Assembly: GCF_001949145.1 (NCBI RefSeq)
Contig: NW_019091375.1
Location: 1,271,120 to 1,330,076 of the forward strand
Direction: 5' to 3'
DNA length: 58,957 bases
From: Acanthaster planci
Taxonomy: Eukaryota; Echinodermata; Asteroidea; Valvatida; Acanthasteridae
This document shows positions 1-12,881 of the stretch, piece by piece (the stretch's first letter is position 1; each line of letters opens with the position of its first letter). Position numbers and translations under genes: made by a program. The notes below the pieces were generated by a model that saw only the letters and a list, made by a program, of their open reading frames with translations, was not told the DNA's origin and searched no databases.

Positions 1-3000
1 TATCCTGTTGTTCTCCATTGTTTCACGTCCACGATTGCAATTGATGCGCACCTGCGCATTGGGCGGCAACATCCTTAAAAGCGCAGACCTTGAAATAAGC
101 AATCCCCTATGGAGGGAACCTGCCTCCCTCACGGATTGTTTTCAACAAAGAGTAGTTCATCATAGGTAAGAAAGCAATCGGTACATTTATCAAAATATTA
201 AGCTTCAAAACCCTGAAAAAAATAAATAAATAAAAGCAAGAATATCGGCTCCAAGGCTAAGCCTTTTGATATTTTAACCTCCCCCACGATCATGTTGACT
301 GCGCCTGAAGCTGCATTCGCTTTTGAATATGCCACCCCGACGCCAAAAGCTGGCTACCCTACTGGAAATCAGACAGGTCCACATAATGTTAAGACCTTTT
401 ACTGTCCTGACTGTGTGTGGACTTGCTGAGGTCCTCAGAAAGTGTTCCTCTCTGCTCTAATAAGTACGAGCTGGAAGAGAATTTAGGGTTTGAGGGAATT
501 GGCGTCGCTGGGATTTTCTCTTTTTTGACAGGAATTTTCTTTTCAATGAGTAGCCTAACGCTCTTATGAGCAAACTGATCAACTGTCGACATATGGAGGG
601 GGTCAATGCTCAAGATTTTTTAAAGTGAACTTTTAAAATTCGTCCCCTTTTCTTCCTTTCATTTAGTTTCCCTTCCGTTTCCTTCGGTTTTGTTCTGTTC
701 TGATTTATTTCTATTGCATTTTGCTTTCCATTATTCCGTTTTGAATTTTGTCCCCTACACGAGGGACAAGCAACTCCTTACCCCCTCTACCTTCGCGACG
801 CCCACGGTCAGGGGGTATCAAAGGCGAAATTGTTATCAGAAACTCGGGTCGAAAGAGAAATGTGGCAGTCTGGTTGTTCCGCTGCTGTTTACCTGACTAC
901 AAGAAGCCAAAGGAAGTTCCACACTACGTACGTGAAACGTGCGCGTGCGCCTCCAACGGGGGCTTTCACCACCTCAGGGATGGTCACCTTCCACTTGAAC
1001 GTGTAGCATCGCAAGAATCAGGCTCTCTTAAACTCCAAATCAACCGGCACAGATTGGAGATCGATACACAACACGTATTTACAACCGTCTTTGCGACCTT
1101 TCCCAAAGTCTAACCCCTCCCCCAAAAAGTGCCAAGCACGCTTTGGCGTGACTCAGAGGGGATACGGGTCTACTCTACACCGCTACGAGAGAGCACTCCC
1201 TCGGAACCATGGTTTTTCTTCAGACGCGGCGACGCCAGTAAGACACAGAATTCCCCATTCCAGCACTTTAGCTGGCAAACATACAGGCATCCTGTTTGTG
1301 GCAGGGGAAAAGTGTTTACTGTTTAGGTTTTCTGCTCTTTTTCACCAGACAGTAAATCTTGGTTGCCCCCTTTTTTTTGTCTCTCTCTCTCGCTTCGTTG
1401 TCCGTATGCATCACTCGGTGAAAATGAGTCAATGGTAACAGCTTCCGATTTTGCACTTCACAGCGCGCGTGCTCGACGCGCGGTGAAAAATAAAAAGAAA
1501 AGACACAGACCGACCGCGCTTCAATCTTTTACTCCGGCGCGCGCCATTTACCGATTCCCAATGATTCAATTAAGCAACTTTAAACTGATGAGTGTGATTC
1601 ATTCGCAGAGTTGGGACTCAAGCGTGCTAATGCATAACCCTCCAGGTGACTTCACGGCACATTAACTCGGTAAACACCGCTCAACCTTTTCTGAAGTTGC
1701 AATTCCTCCGCGAAGGATGTCGAGCTAGCCCCAGAAACCTGGCCCTACTCCGACCGGCTCTCGTAGGTCACCAGGTCATGTAAAGCAGAGGCGAATACGC
1801 TAACTCTAGCGTCGAAAATAACAAAAAGCGTATTGACTCTGAAGCTCCATAAACAGTTTCGTATGGACGCAGAATCGCAGACAGCAAAGTCACGAAATCG
1901 CGTTGGAACATGTTTGCTTGATGTCTCCCCGGCAAATGGGAGCATCAACAAAAACCCACATTTGAAATGAATTGTGTGGGTGGGGAAGCTGTAGGTGGCC
2001 TTTGCTCATCTCCTTCAAGATTTGCGAAGGAAAAGCGGCCCTTTGGGTAGCCCATCCTGTTATTTTTCTAAAATTCTCTATGGCGTCCCAATATATAAAA
2101 CAAAATATATCCAACAAGCACCCGAAGAAATCAGTGGTCACCAAGTGCTCTCTTCAACAGACGTCGATAAAATACAGTAAGTCGCTGCTTCTCTTGAGAT
2201 GGTATCACTAATTAATCTGCATGCCCATGTGTAAACATCTCGATAGACAATTGGCTGTAAGAAAGTGACGTCACTGTAAAGATTTTTGTTTCATTAATCC
2301 ATGATTGGTAGAGATAGCACACTGCATGCATTCCAATCGAGGGGTTAGGAGCCAGTGCGTAGCATGTTACAGACGCGTTTCTTTTTTGTCATTTTACGGC
2401 GATTTTCATACTAAAATCACACGCTTTCTCACTTAAATTAGGACGTGCAAAATCACTGTAAGTTTTATAAAAGTGGACGAAATCTCAGTTCTTAGGTGAC
2501 CTTTCAAGACCAAAATTGGTGTTAAACGCGCCTCTGAACAGGTACATGAGCACACAATACAGATCTTGCACGGATACAAGAAGATTTCCGTGACAACGAA
2601 ACCCTGCATGACTTCAACCTTTCGTTTTGGGGATCTTAGGTTTGGCAGGTGTACAAAAATAGCCGTCAAACATTAGCCTTAAGATGCCTGGCAGGACGGT
2701 CCGGAATATCACAATCTGATAAACTAGACGCGTACCTGGTGCGGCGAACAAAAACGTAGCGTAAGTAATTCAGTAGTCAGCAAGCTGAGTGGGTTAGTAT
2801 TACACGGAAGAATGGAAGTGTTGACAGACAGGCCCGGTCTATTCTTGTGTGGAAGTGTTGCGACATGGAAGGCCTTGTAGGAGCAATTTCACGGCTGCAT
2901 TGTGAGAAAACACTCCTCAGAAAAACCGAGCATAAATCTCGACCACGCGCACAATACATATGATGACAATCAAGTATAAACATGGCTCATTAAAATTAGG

Positions 3001-5456
3001 CAAGGGATGTCGGTGGTAACCGTTTGTCACAAAAGATTGTGCTGCTTTCCAATGAATGAGGTTAATATTTTTTTGTGCTTAGCAGCATGTTCCAGCATCA
3101 ACAGCGTAATACATTTTCATAAGAGACCATTTTATTATCAAGGTCGAAACGATTTGGGGCCACAGCCGGCCAATGTCAAACGGGATCTTTCCGAAAAAAA
3201 TTCCGCAGAGCAATTTATACTGAAGCAGTCAAATTTCCTGCCGACTTCCGATTGCTAATTATTGTAAGAAATCGCATAATCGGCTCAAATGTTACAATCA
3301 GGCGGGCTTTTACATGAATTACTTGTCGTTAAAGCTCGCCAAATTGGGCAGTCTGAGTTATTCCAAGGAATAGAATTACACTAAACGACCATTACAAGGA
3401 AAGCATTCCGAATATTAGAGTCAATCATTCCTGTACTTCGTCCACAACGCTAGAGCCAGTCTCGTGAAGATTAAACCAATATCATAGATTATGGATATGT
3501 TGCACCCTTTCACTAAGTCTCTGAAGCATAAGAGTGCGATAAAAAAAAAGAGAACAAAATATCTCCTTACAACCGTGCGGGATAAATACATTATTGCTTT
3601 CATTTTTTCACCTTTGGAACTGGGGAATAATTCTTGCTGTTGTATATTTGAGCACGGTCCATAAATTGCACAGCATTGCCCTATGTGTGTGGCATCATGA
3701 TGAAATGAGGCTGTAATGGCATGGTCGTCAGAAGTGCTTCATTGGCCTGATGAGCCTCAAAGCCCCTTTATATCTATGGACGCGAATAAATTTTACATCC
3801 GTGGGACTCAGTGGTACGCAGTTGCCAACTGCAAACGCACTTGATGTTGTTTGGATACTATACCAGATATGAAACGTTGATGGGACTTTCTGAAAGATTA
3901 GTTTCTAGTTTGTAGTTTTGGGGAATTTGAAGAGGCTCTCACCTGACAGCTCAGCAAAGGAACATTGCGAAAGGTTCTTGGTTTGGCAGAGTTAGCACCG
4001 ATTCCATTAGAAAACCTCGTGCCATTTGAAAAAAAGTTTGTTGCCGATTTCCAAAGCGGCACGAGTCCAGTCATCGATTTCTGTGCATTGTTCTGAGAGA
4101 GGACTGTCATTTCGAAGACAAACAAACCTTTGTAACAAAAGGTAACCAAATAGGGCCGTGTTTTCAAGACCTTACAGCTTTACCTGTAAGACCTATCTTT
4201 TACAACTTTATGCGATGGATAATGGACAGCGAGACACTTAGCATTATGACCATCGTGTGAGGTTTGAATTTAATCAAGCGCAAGGTATGCTATCATTTCT
4301 ACAGTTCAAACTTTCACGCCTGTCTCCTTGTGCATGGAACCCGTCAGTGGGAAAACAAGTAACATTTTGGCCGACCCGTCTTGGAAAATATGGCATGATT
4401 AGGGTACCCAAGAACGGTAAGTCTTATGGAAATGGTGTTAAAAAACGTACGGCAGCAGTGAAACAACAAAACCCACAAAAACCCTGACAGCCTTGCAGCC
4501 CGTTAAGGACTAAAAAGAGCTAAATCAAAGCACTTCAGTGATGTAAGAACTGATCTGTGGCTCTGGAAAGAATGGCAGGTTAATCAATATATCCGGTGTC
4601 CACGCCAATGCGCCAACACCGAACCTTTTTAAGAAGATTCGGCTAAGTTGGTCAGCGGCCATCAAATGTACTACCTCGACCCCAGAAAGTTCGTGTTCTC
4701 TGCAGCCCGTGTCGCCTTACCAAACTCGATCCACCCCATGAATAAAAAATAAATGATGGTCCACTTAGCCGTATCGCTGCTCGGCTCCCGTGCATAAGTC
4801 AAGATAATGTTGCTGCACTCTTGCTTGTTAAAACAAGGCGAAGCAATTTTATTGTCGCTGCAGCTTACAAAGCAGCGGAGATGACTTTAAGAAAACCATA
4901 ATAACTCCCAGGGGCTCAGGAGTAAATTTTCTCTACTTCCATATCAGATTATAATTATGTCCATAGAAGCAAAGCAGATCATAATGCAGGGTCATTAGGT
5001 AATCCTTGAGATTTTTCGAGGTGACATGAAAATCGAGAACTTAATGGACGTAATACAAAGGCTGTTATACTCGTCTGGTTTGGGAATCGGGACAAAACTT
5101 TTCTTGGCATATCTATTATCTAAAGCAATCAATCAAACTCGTATGTGCCTAATGTTCTGCTCAAGGTGTCTCCCTCGCCGTTCTCTAAGTACAGTACCAT
5201 AGACCAGTGTTCCCCTTTAACCTTTGAAATAAAACGGACTAATTCTGGGTTGAGAATAGTGCTGGAATGCGGCTAATAGACCTTTATCATGCATGTTGCT
5301 GCCATGTGTGTCTTGTTCCTGTAGACCCATTGGAAGTAGCAATACAACTTCTCATAATTATGTTGATAAAAGGGAACAGACACCTTTTCCTTCCAGCCTC
5401 AGTTTGGTTACGTTGCTTTGAAAGTTAAAAAAAAAAATGGCTTCCCTATGACAGAG
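1..5456. other. No gene seen
   Basis: AT-rich to moderately GC-rich sequence with only short open frames on both strands, none with recognisable protein motifs or paired splice sites. Visible items are a CT-rich tract at 1366-1396, a CpG-rich patch near 1460-1560 and a TGACGTCA palindrome at 2266. Confidence 0.6.
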
Positions 5457-5650
5457 GTCTATAGTGGCTATGATTTGTGACTGCTGACCAAGAGGGTCGG
5501 GGGTTCCAATCCAACCGCTCACAACAATGGGTTTTGGCCAAGTTGGGCTAGTCAGTTCACCTGTGTTTTCCTCTCTCCACCCAGGAGGGGGAATGGGTAT
5601 AGCGTACTGGCGTGAGCAGTTAGGGAGCTACCTACGATGAATGGAAATAT
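5457..5650 (+). mobile_element. Diverged SINE fragment, head plus part of body
   Basis: A B-box-like GGGTTCCAATCC at about 5500 and CTCTCTCCACCCAGGAGGGG at 5573 are diagnostic of the same family. The A box is eroded and the 3' tail is missing. Confidence 0.6.
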
Positions 5651-5849
5651 TCTCAATCGTTTCATGCAAAGGAGAATTGTAATTAAACACTTGCCTGACT
5701 AACCACAGAGGTTCCAGATACACTTGCTTTGCTATGGGCCCCGGGCTGGATCAAGAGAGGCGCCATTTTGCGAGAAACGGAGAGCTCCTTTTGCGGTGAC
5801 TGCAGATTGCTGGTCCACCAAATACCTGTTTTACATATAAAGTGTGGAC

Positions 5850-6075
5850 ATTCCTTTGTTCTCCCGTAGTTAAGAAAACTTGAGGAAAATGCCCCTTTTT
5901 CTCTGTAGGATAACTCCTTCGAGCTGGGTTTTTGATGATGATTTCCTGGACTGTTCCTCTTCATTTTGCCACAGATAGCCTTGACCCCAAAATGCCTCTG
6001 AAACTGTTTTTCGGGGGGGGGGCATTGTGCGGACGTGTGCGATTCCACACTACGCCATTGCACCCTACATTATTG
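5850..6075 (+). repeat. Interspersed repeat family D, copy 1
   Basis: GGACATTCCTTTGTTCTCCC through GATGATGATTTCCTGGACTG and CCCCAAAATGCCTCTGAAAC to GCACCCTACATTATTG. It is very close to the 28.97-kb copy. A poly-G tract of nine lies at 6010. A 126-codon minus-strand open frame spans it; because both copies share it, it is a property of the repeat. Confidence 0.8.
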
Positions 6076-6991
6076 TTTCAGTCGTATCGCTACCATGGCG
6101 GATAGACCGTGAAAAACCGCTTACGACACCTGAACAAAGCTTCATTTGTATCAGAGTATAGCATTCGAATTGGGACTCGTGAATTACAGAGGTGACATCC
6201 CACAATTTGTTTTCATACCTAATTATCAAAAGTGACTAGCAACTAAGGCGATGTAACAAATTTACGACTTCACTTGAAAATGTGATAAACTTCCATAAAT
6301 CCAGAAGTCGAATAAAAACTAATAAGTTAGACCATCCAGTAAAACTAGAAATGAAAACGTAAGTTTAAAATGACTCGTCGCTTTTTCTCTTAATGGGAGC
6401 ATAATTCAACTGTCTGATCTCATAGTAAAGATTACAATGAAGTTCATAATTTCACACAAAAGCCGATTTATGTATAAGGACTGAATTACAGTCACATCGT
6501 TTTTAATACGATTTTTTATGTTTCTAATTTACAATGGTGGTCGCTTCTCCTTCATGGTCGGATTCGTTTTTTCTTCTAAATTGCATGAAGGAGAAATTTT
6601 AGGAAAATGTATTTTAAATTGGAAGTGGGACATTGACGTAGAAGATTGGAACACCTGCTCTCTACGCTAGAGTGTCCTCAAACTGAAGATACTGTCAGGT
6701 GAAAAGACTCGAAAGGTCTTCTTCAAGGCTTCGTTTTAGCACCCCCTTGCTTGTATCAATAATAACTTTGTCAAATGTCCCATTTAATCAGTTTCCTGAC
6801 AAGTTTTGCCCCGGCCTACTCGGACTGTACATCCTAAATTCTGAAAAGCGCCTCCAATGGCCTTTGACAGAAATGTGGCTGTTGAATACCGGATTCCGTT
6901 CCTTTTCACGACCCAAGACCAATTTCTGAGGATAAGTGATTTATCATTAGATCTGTTGATTCGTACATCGGAGACCCTTGTACATAATGCA

Positions 6992-7032
6992 TGTTATATA
7001 TTACCCGAACGGGTTATATATTACCCGAATAT
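6992..7032 (+). repeat. Short tandem repeat
   Basis: GTTATATATTACCCGAA occurs twice, 19 bases apart (6995 and 7014). Confidence 0.75.
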
Positions 7033-8394
7033 TTCTCAGAGTTCACCTCTGTAACTGGGGATATACATGATACTGCGTCTTGAAAGGTTCACTCGCAGTA
7101 AATATGGGCGTTACCCGGATTTTTATGAGGGCAGGACTTTTTACCGGAGGCATTGCACTCACCATGAGCAAACTGATAAACTATAAACGCTGGAAGATGG
7201 CCGAATCCGAGGTATTTTCAGGCAAAACGGTGAGATTCTTCAGCTTTCCTCCTTTACTTTTTTTCGTTTCTGGAACTTTTTCTTGAACTCTGTCTCTTCT
7301 CCTTGTTTTAATTTTCACCTTTTTCCACACGACGCCCGTGGTCACCGATTTTCCTTCCGGTCATTAAATAGACTTTTTTTCCTGCGCCGTCGATCGTCCG
7401 GCGACTCATAGGATGCCTTTATGTGCTCCAAATTTAATGCCAGCAATAAATAACGAATTGCTCAGACGGGAAAAAAGACGAAGCGCTCGGCAAACACCTC
7501 ACCGGAGATACTACACACAAAAAAACAGCAGAGTGCAATCTCACGGGGCGCGACTGGCTGGTGGACTTTTCAAAGCCTCAGGTTGCCAGACTGGAGGTTC
7601 TGGTGTCAGCCATGTCCAAATCACTTGGCTGCGGCTTGCAATTAAGCATGGGTCTACGGGAACCGGCTGTGGTAATACAACAGACTTGTGTAACAGTGGC
7701 TAAAAGACAGTCTTTCAATAGCCCGGTAAACGGTCCAATCTCGTCCCATTTATGAATTTTACTGCAGAAAGGACTTGTCATTAAAATTGGGGCTCATCAA
7801 CACACCTGAATTCTGATAGGCATTGGCTCAACAATTTTCGTCGGATACACAGTTTGATATGTGGCAAAGGGGGGACACCCTTAAGAAGAGAGATTCAACT
7901 TGTAGGGGAGCGTGTTTTAGGGGGCACCATAGTTTATTTGGCACGCCGCCCAGCCCGTTAGAAATGTATAACAAATTGCCCGCGAAGGAAGTGCAGTGTA
8001 ATAATTATAATCCTTTCCAGTGTTGGCACCACAGAGTGAGTATCTTGGGATTAATCTGTTACCATGAAAACTAGCTTTTTGCACTGTAATAGCTGATTTG
8101 TAGTCTCTTCCCCTTCGCAATCTATGATTCCATAGTGTGTGACCCGACTTGATGATTATTGGGGTCATAGCAGAACGCGGAATGAGTGATTTTGGAGTGA
8201 AAATTCACAGTCTTGATTGTAAAAGTTTCAAGTGAAGCGTACATGTATATGTGATATTGTTCACTACACATTGCACTTAGGCTGTCTGTGTAACGACTAG
8301 TACGATTTACACTAGGGTTTCGATCTTTACTCCACACACTGTTCATTATTAGGTGCTGTCTGGAATGCCAAGTCCACGGTCGCACACCGGCCTG

Positions 8395-8475
8395 GCATTC
8401 GGGGAATTTGAGGATTTTTGAAATTTGAGGAATTTTAGGGATTTCGGGGAATTATAGGAATTTTAGGAATAAAGG
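8395..8475 (+). repeat. Low-complexity GGAATTT-type tract
   Basis: About 80 bases made of variants of GGGAATTT and TAGGAATTTT. A decayed minisatellite. Confidence 0.65.
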
Positions 8476-10254
8476 ATTTGAATTTTAATTAACTGTGATC
8501 AAACCTAGATATTTGAACCCCCAAAGTTGACATGTAAATAAAACTCTGTATAATTGAGACAGTTATTTTTGGACTCTTCCTGCCCGTCTTCCTTTGCCTT
8601 GGCGTCCTTAATATTATTGGCGTCCCTCATAATTTAAGCGGATCTCCTTAATAGATGGCCTGTCATTACAAACTCAACATGCATTTCCATGAATATAACA
8701 ATGTATATTATTTTGTTTATTTAATACAGGAGGTTGAAAAGGGAACGATTTTGACAAAGTGCAAAAATAATAATTTAAGGAAGACACAAATGAGAAAAGG
8801 GGCGATATCGAGGCATATTCAGAAGACAAAGTCTTATATATAGAAATGCCTTATGAAAATAAATGGACCAACAAAACCAACAAAAACATTCAGGAAAGAC
8901 AAAAGCCGAACAATGTAATTTGTAAGCTACATAACCTAGGCTTACTGTACTGTACCCATCGCATCCCCCCAAAACGTGTAAGACATTCCCAATATTCCTA
9001 CAACACAAAAGAAGACGCAACATATGATGCTGGCCCTCTGCCATATTTGGGGCATTATGTTCGCTGGTTGGGCGTAAGTGCAAAGACCACTATTCAAGAT
9101 TCACAGAGAGACATCTGTGAATGGCTGTATAGAAAATCTCATTTCATTACGGAGATGTCTGTCAAGGCATCAGGCGTAGCCGGTTGCGGGCGCCTCAAGG
9201 CACAACAAGGCGAGTGTCGACACCTTAATGGGCCGGGACGAAGATGCTGTTAATGAATTGTTGCCTGGTGACTGAGCCAGGCCGGAACCACAGAGCCAGA
9301 TATGCCCGACGGCTGTTTCCTTTTTGAATGGGTTTCTTGCATGCCAGCTATATACTGCCTATCGCCTAATATCAACACAGTGGGCAGGGCCGGATTAAGT
9401 ATTCTGCAGGCCAAAGGCGCCGTTGTCCTATCCGTCCCGAGCAGAAGCACCCCTCATCGGTTGAAAAGAGAATGTTGGTCGAGAGTGTTTATTTCGTTGG
9501 CAGTGATGCGAGTGCAACGCGTGCGTTTCATACAGGTAGTCGTTTGTGAACCAGCGATGTGCAGTTAGCACCACCATAGGAGCCTCCACTGCTAGGGAAA
9601 TCGCGCCCTCTCTTGGTCCAGCTCGGAACCCATAGGCCTGCAGCACCAATGATACGTGACAAGCCCTACTCTGTCGCGCCTTGTAAGCTACTTGCACTGA
9701 TTTCACACTGTGCAGGTTGACGCTGATCATAGCCTGGCATTTTTATTTTGATGGTAAAAGCTCGAGTGAAGCGCTGTGAAGTATGTGTGAAACTTCTCTC
9801 CTCTATGCAGGCGTTAATGCGAGTCTTTTTGCTTAGTCACACACACATGCATCATGCCCGCAGACTCCACAGACTTTTCGCAAGACCTCCAATATCTTGT
9901 AGACCTCACAGCTGATGCAATGCCCAGGTTTTGGAAAGAGCCAACATCCAAGCACGAAAACTGCTGAGGTTTTCAAAGAATCTTTGAAGAAAAAGTACTT
10001 AGTTGTACGGAAAACCGATAACCAACATTTCAAAAATGGTTCGTTCCATTTTTCTGACAAGTCTGCTTCAAGTAAAAAACCCGGAAAGGAGAGCGCATTT
10101 GCAAGGTAGAGAAAAAGAAGGCGACTGAACACACCCCGGCTGTGAAGGGGTGAAAGTGTTCCGTAGGCCGTATTCTGCTCTTGGTCGGCCCACCATCGTA
10201 AATTTCACGGTGCTGGTCAGCGATGGAGCATTTTTATTTTGATGCTGAGCTGCG

Positions 10255-10500
10255 CGAAGCAGTAGCACCCCTATCCGCTGCGAGCGGAACAAAAGAGGGC
10301 GTGTTTTTTTGGTACTCACCGTATTTGCGTGCCTCATGTATAAGCGCCTGTGACTCGGAGGACGCTAAGTACGTGTAACTAATTTACCCCGGCATGTCTT
10401 TGAGTACACGCAGATCGCATGCAAGAACTCGCTAGTAACCATGTGTCTTTCTTTTTGCTGATTGGGGGTGCACTTCAGTTCGGGGCGGACAGTTCCAAGT
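10255..10500 (+). repeat. Interspersed repeat family E, copy 1
   Basis: CCTATCCGCTGCGAGCGGAA, CAAAAGAGGGCGTGTTTTTT, TGGTACTCACCG, then GGCATGTCTTTGAGTACACG and ATTGGGGGTGCACTTCAGTT. Shared with 33.2-33.77 kb. Confidence 0.7.
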
Positions 10501-10644
10501 AGTCAGGTCTACCACGAATCCTTTCATAAGTCCCTTTCACGAGACTAGCCAGAAAACAGGGTGAACAATGACAAAGGAAGACTTTTTGTCACAGTTCGTT
10601 AACTTGTGGCTTGTCTTAAGACTAGATCAGGTGCAATCCAGTTT

Positions 10645-10850
10645 GTAAGTGTGACGTCACTTCAGTTTAAACCACGCCCACTGCACATGCATTGGACATA
10701 GTGTTACATGCATTGATCGCAGTTTACGTGAAACCGCGGAACCGGAAGTTAACGCGCAACTCAGCGATCGTCCAATGACAGCCTGCAAATCGTGGCGCGT
10801 CCGCCTTTATGACGAAGTCACTTACGAACCGGATAGACCAAGGACGTCGC
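10645..10850 (+). repeat. Interspersed repeat family B, plus copy
   Basis: It runs from GTGACGTCACTTCAGTTTAA through ACCACGCCCACTG, AACCGGAAGTTAACGC and GCGATCGTCCAATGACAGCC to GTCACTTACGAACCGGATAG. The same order appears inverted at 37.8-38.0 kb. The type is unknown. Confidence 0.75.
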
Positions 10851-11639
10851 AGGGGCTTGCGCACACAATCGCCCAACAGCGGTTTGAAGCTTTCCGAAGA
10901 ACCAAGATTTTAGAGAAAGACATCAGGACTGTGTAAACAGTAGTTGTTTGTGTTATTATTCTGCAGTAGTATAGGCCTTAAAATTATTTCGTAGGCCCTG
11001 GGCACAAGTGTGTGGTGTATTAGATAATCCGGCCCTGCAGTCGTCCAGGAAGTGTTAAGTTGCAGCTATCGACGAAATATGTGCACATTGGAAAGTCGAA
11101 CAGCCGTAGGGTAGCGCCAATTGTAACACTCAGTCACAATGAGCACGTGGATGTCGCGGCGGGATGATAAAACGTTTGATAAAAAAGATGAGATCAACCT
11201 TCAGTTTGATCTAAAATTACCACCGTGTTTTCTAAACGATACCTCCGGAGACACCCGTAACGTCTACATACATTAAAAGGCAGAACTCCCTAGCGACATC
11301 GCATCCATTTTAGAAATCGACGACTTGCATGCTGATAACCAAATCCTCGGTGTTGTAAACCATTTTAGTACAATATCTTTGCGTACGTTCCCTGGGTAAA
11401 TTGAATTGCTAATTTTGACACTCTTACGAGACGAAATAGTTTTACAATAAATTAAAGCTGCCGCTTTATTATAAGGAAATGGAATGCAAGAGTCGAGAAA
11501 TTATTTTCAAAGTGTGGGTATCCATGTGTAGTGTAGATCCATATCTGCATCTTAGATGAGTTCAGGCGCTACATGAGGATGAACGAGCTACATGGTTATT
11601 TAGTATTCCAACAACATAGCTTGAAATGTGCACTTCCGA

Positions 11640-12235
11640 ATCGTATTTTAAATCAGTTTTTTTGCTGGTGAATGTTTCCACGTCAAGAACGATAATCTCA
11701 TTTGTAAGTGCTCTGTACAAGATATTAAATAAGTCATGAGCGGGCTTTGGCCAGAGAATTTGTGTTAATGAATACAACCTGACAAAGATGATCGAAACGC
11801 TGGGCTCAGATCAGTGGCAGTTTTGCAAAAACAAGCGATCTGATGTTCAGTGTTAGGACGATAGTCTCGCTTGTAAGTGTTCTGTGCACGATATCAATGG
11901 AGATGCTTTCATCAGAGAGTTGTTCCAATGAACACGACTTGATAAAGATGATCGAAACCAGTGGCGTAGACAGGCTCTTCTCGGAGTGGGGGGGAGGCAA
12001 GAGATCTCACGGGAAGGGCACCCCCCCGGGACTAGGCCACTGAGTACGTTTAAAGAACAGCTCGTTCAAGAAGTCTAATTACATGTATTACGCATATCTC
12101 CATTCCCCCCCACACTAAATCCCAATTTTCCCGTCAGAGTAAGGGGGAAGACTTCCAAATGGGGAACAGTGCTCCCTTGCTCCTTGTTGGCTACGCCACT
12201 GACTGAAACGCTGAGCTCAGCCAAATCGCGGCTTT
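11640..12235 (+). repeat. Two-unit tandem repeat (period about 160 bp), second unit interrupted
   Basis: Unit 1 includes GATAATCTCATTTGTAAGTG and GATGATCGAAAC (to 11798); unit 2 includes GATAGTCTCGCTTGTAAGTG and GATGATCGAAAC (to 11958). Unit 1 continues directly GCTGGGCTCAG, whereas unit 2 resumes GCTGAGCTCAG only at 12210, after a 243-base insertion. Confidence 0.78.
11959..12201. mobile_element. hAT-like non-autonomous element with 8-bp target duplication
   Basis: The element begins CAGTGGCGTAG and ends CTACGCCACTG, perfect 11-bp terminal inverted repeats. It is flanked by ATCGAAAC (11951-11958) and ACTGAAAC (12202-12209), a decayed 8-bp duplication (6 of 8). The unoccupied site survives in the neighbouring repeat unit at 11791-11798. 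An 8-bp duplication and CAGTGGCG-type ends are typical of hAT elements. It has no coding capacity. Confidence 0.75.
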
Positions 12236-12639
12236 GCCAAAAATATATATAAATAAATAAAACTGAATTCCTGAAATTGCCGTTGACGGGGTTCGAAGTC
12301 AGTTGCTAAAAGTGGTTCACACAATCACCGGCTCAACGCGTCGCAGAAATTCTCTTTGGCGGGAGAGGGGTGTCAGACGTCACGCAGCAGAGACAAACAA
12401 ATCAATTCTTCCAAATATACCCGCCTTTTATCTCGCCTGGCCGGCTCATGCGCGCTGAATAACAAAAAGATTTACCTGGAGTGACTTGGGCCCGTCCCAG
12501 ATCCGAGACGATGCGTCATTAAGTTGGCCGCGGTCCCAGAAGAGAAAGTTTTTTTTAATTGGCGGAAACTCATAATGGACGGGTCGAGCGCGACGTCCGA
12601 CCGTCGAAGGGCGGACCGTCGACAAACAATGGACGGCGG

Positions 12640-12714
12640 TCGTGGGGCGGGACCCACAATGCATCGCGACTATGGCCCATGTATAAAGAGATGTTCGGCA
12701 TGCGACACGTTTCA
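12640..12714 (+). promoter_or_regulatory. Candidate TATA-box core promoter with GC box
   Basis: TATAAAG starts at 12682. A GC box (GGGGCGGGA) lies about 40 bases upstream. A TTCACTG initiator-like site lies 32 bases downstream, with its A at 12714, which is the usual TATA-to-start spacing. TGCGTCA (12512-12518) and GACGTCAC (12376-12383) are CRE/AP-1-like sites further upstream. The surroundings are a GC-rich island in AT-rich sequence. A TATA promoter plus a short non-coding first exon is usual for neuropeptide genes. Linking it to the precursor at 27.25 kb is inference. Confidence 0.4.
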
Positions 12715-12881
12715 CTGAGCCTCAGCAAGCGGAACAGAGCGCTGTACAAAGATTTCACTCCATCGAGTGCGTGCAATCACACTACACCCAGACGTGAGGA
12801 CAGCGACAAAGATCCACGTGGATTGGCGACTAAACCCCGACGAAACAGCCGATTCGTTCCAAATTGGGCACAAGCAAAACT
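12714..12881 (+). other. Candidate non-coding first exon
   Basis: About 168 bases of GC-richer sequence run from the predicted start to a GTAAGTG donor at 12882. The base before the donor is T, so the site is not perfect. If spliced to the acceptor at 27243 it would make the 5' UTR of the neuropeptide mRNA across a 14.4-kb intron. An overlapping 108-codon open frame (12559-12885) looks accidental: it starts upstream of the TATA box. Confidence 0.3.

Larger units (their letters stand above)
6076..10254. other. No gene seen
   Basis: Apart from the short tandem repeat at 6992 and the low-complexity tract at 8395 I find no structure that I can name. Open frames reach 135 codons (8846-9253, plus) but their composition follows local base content. 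Confidence 0.55.

Noticed and set aside
8846-9253. 135-codon plus-strand frame
   Set aside because: It has Lys/Asn- then Gly/Arg-biased composition following the local base content, with no motif, no splice partners and no promoter.
12280-12350. Possible minus-strand tRNA-like structure with GGGGTTCGAAG
   Set aside because: Only one box-like match is present and I could not form acceptor or anticodon stems.
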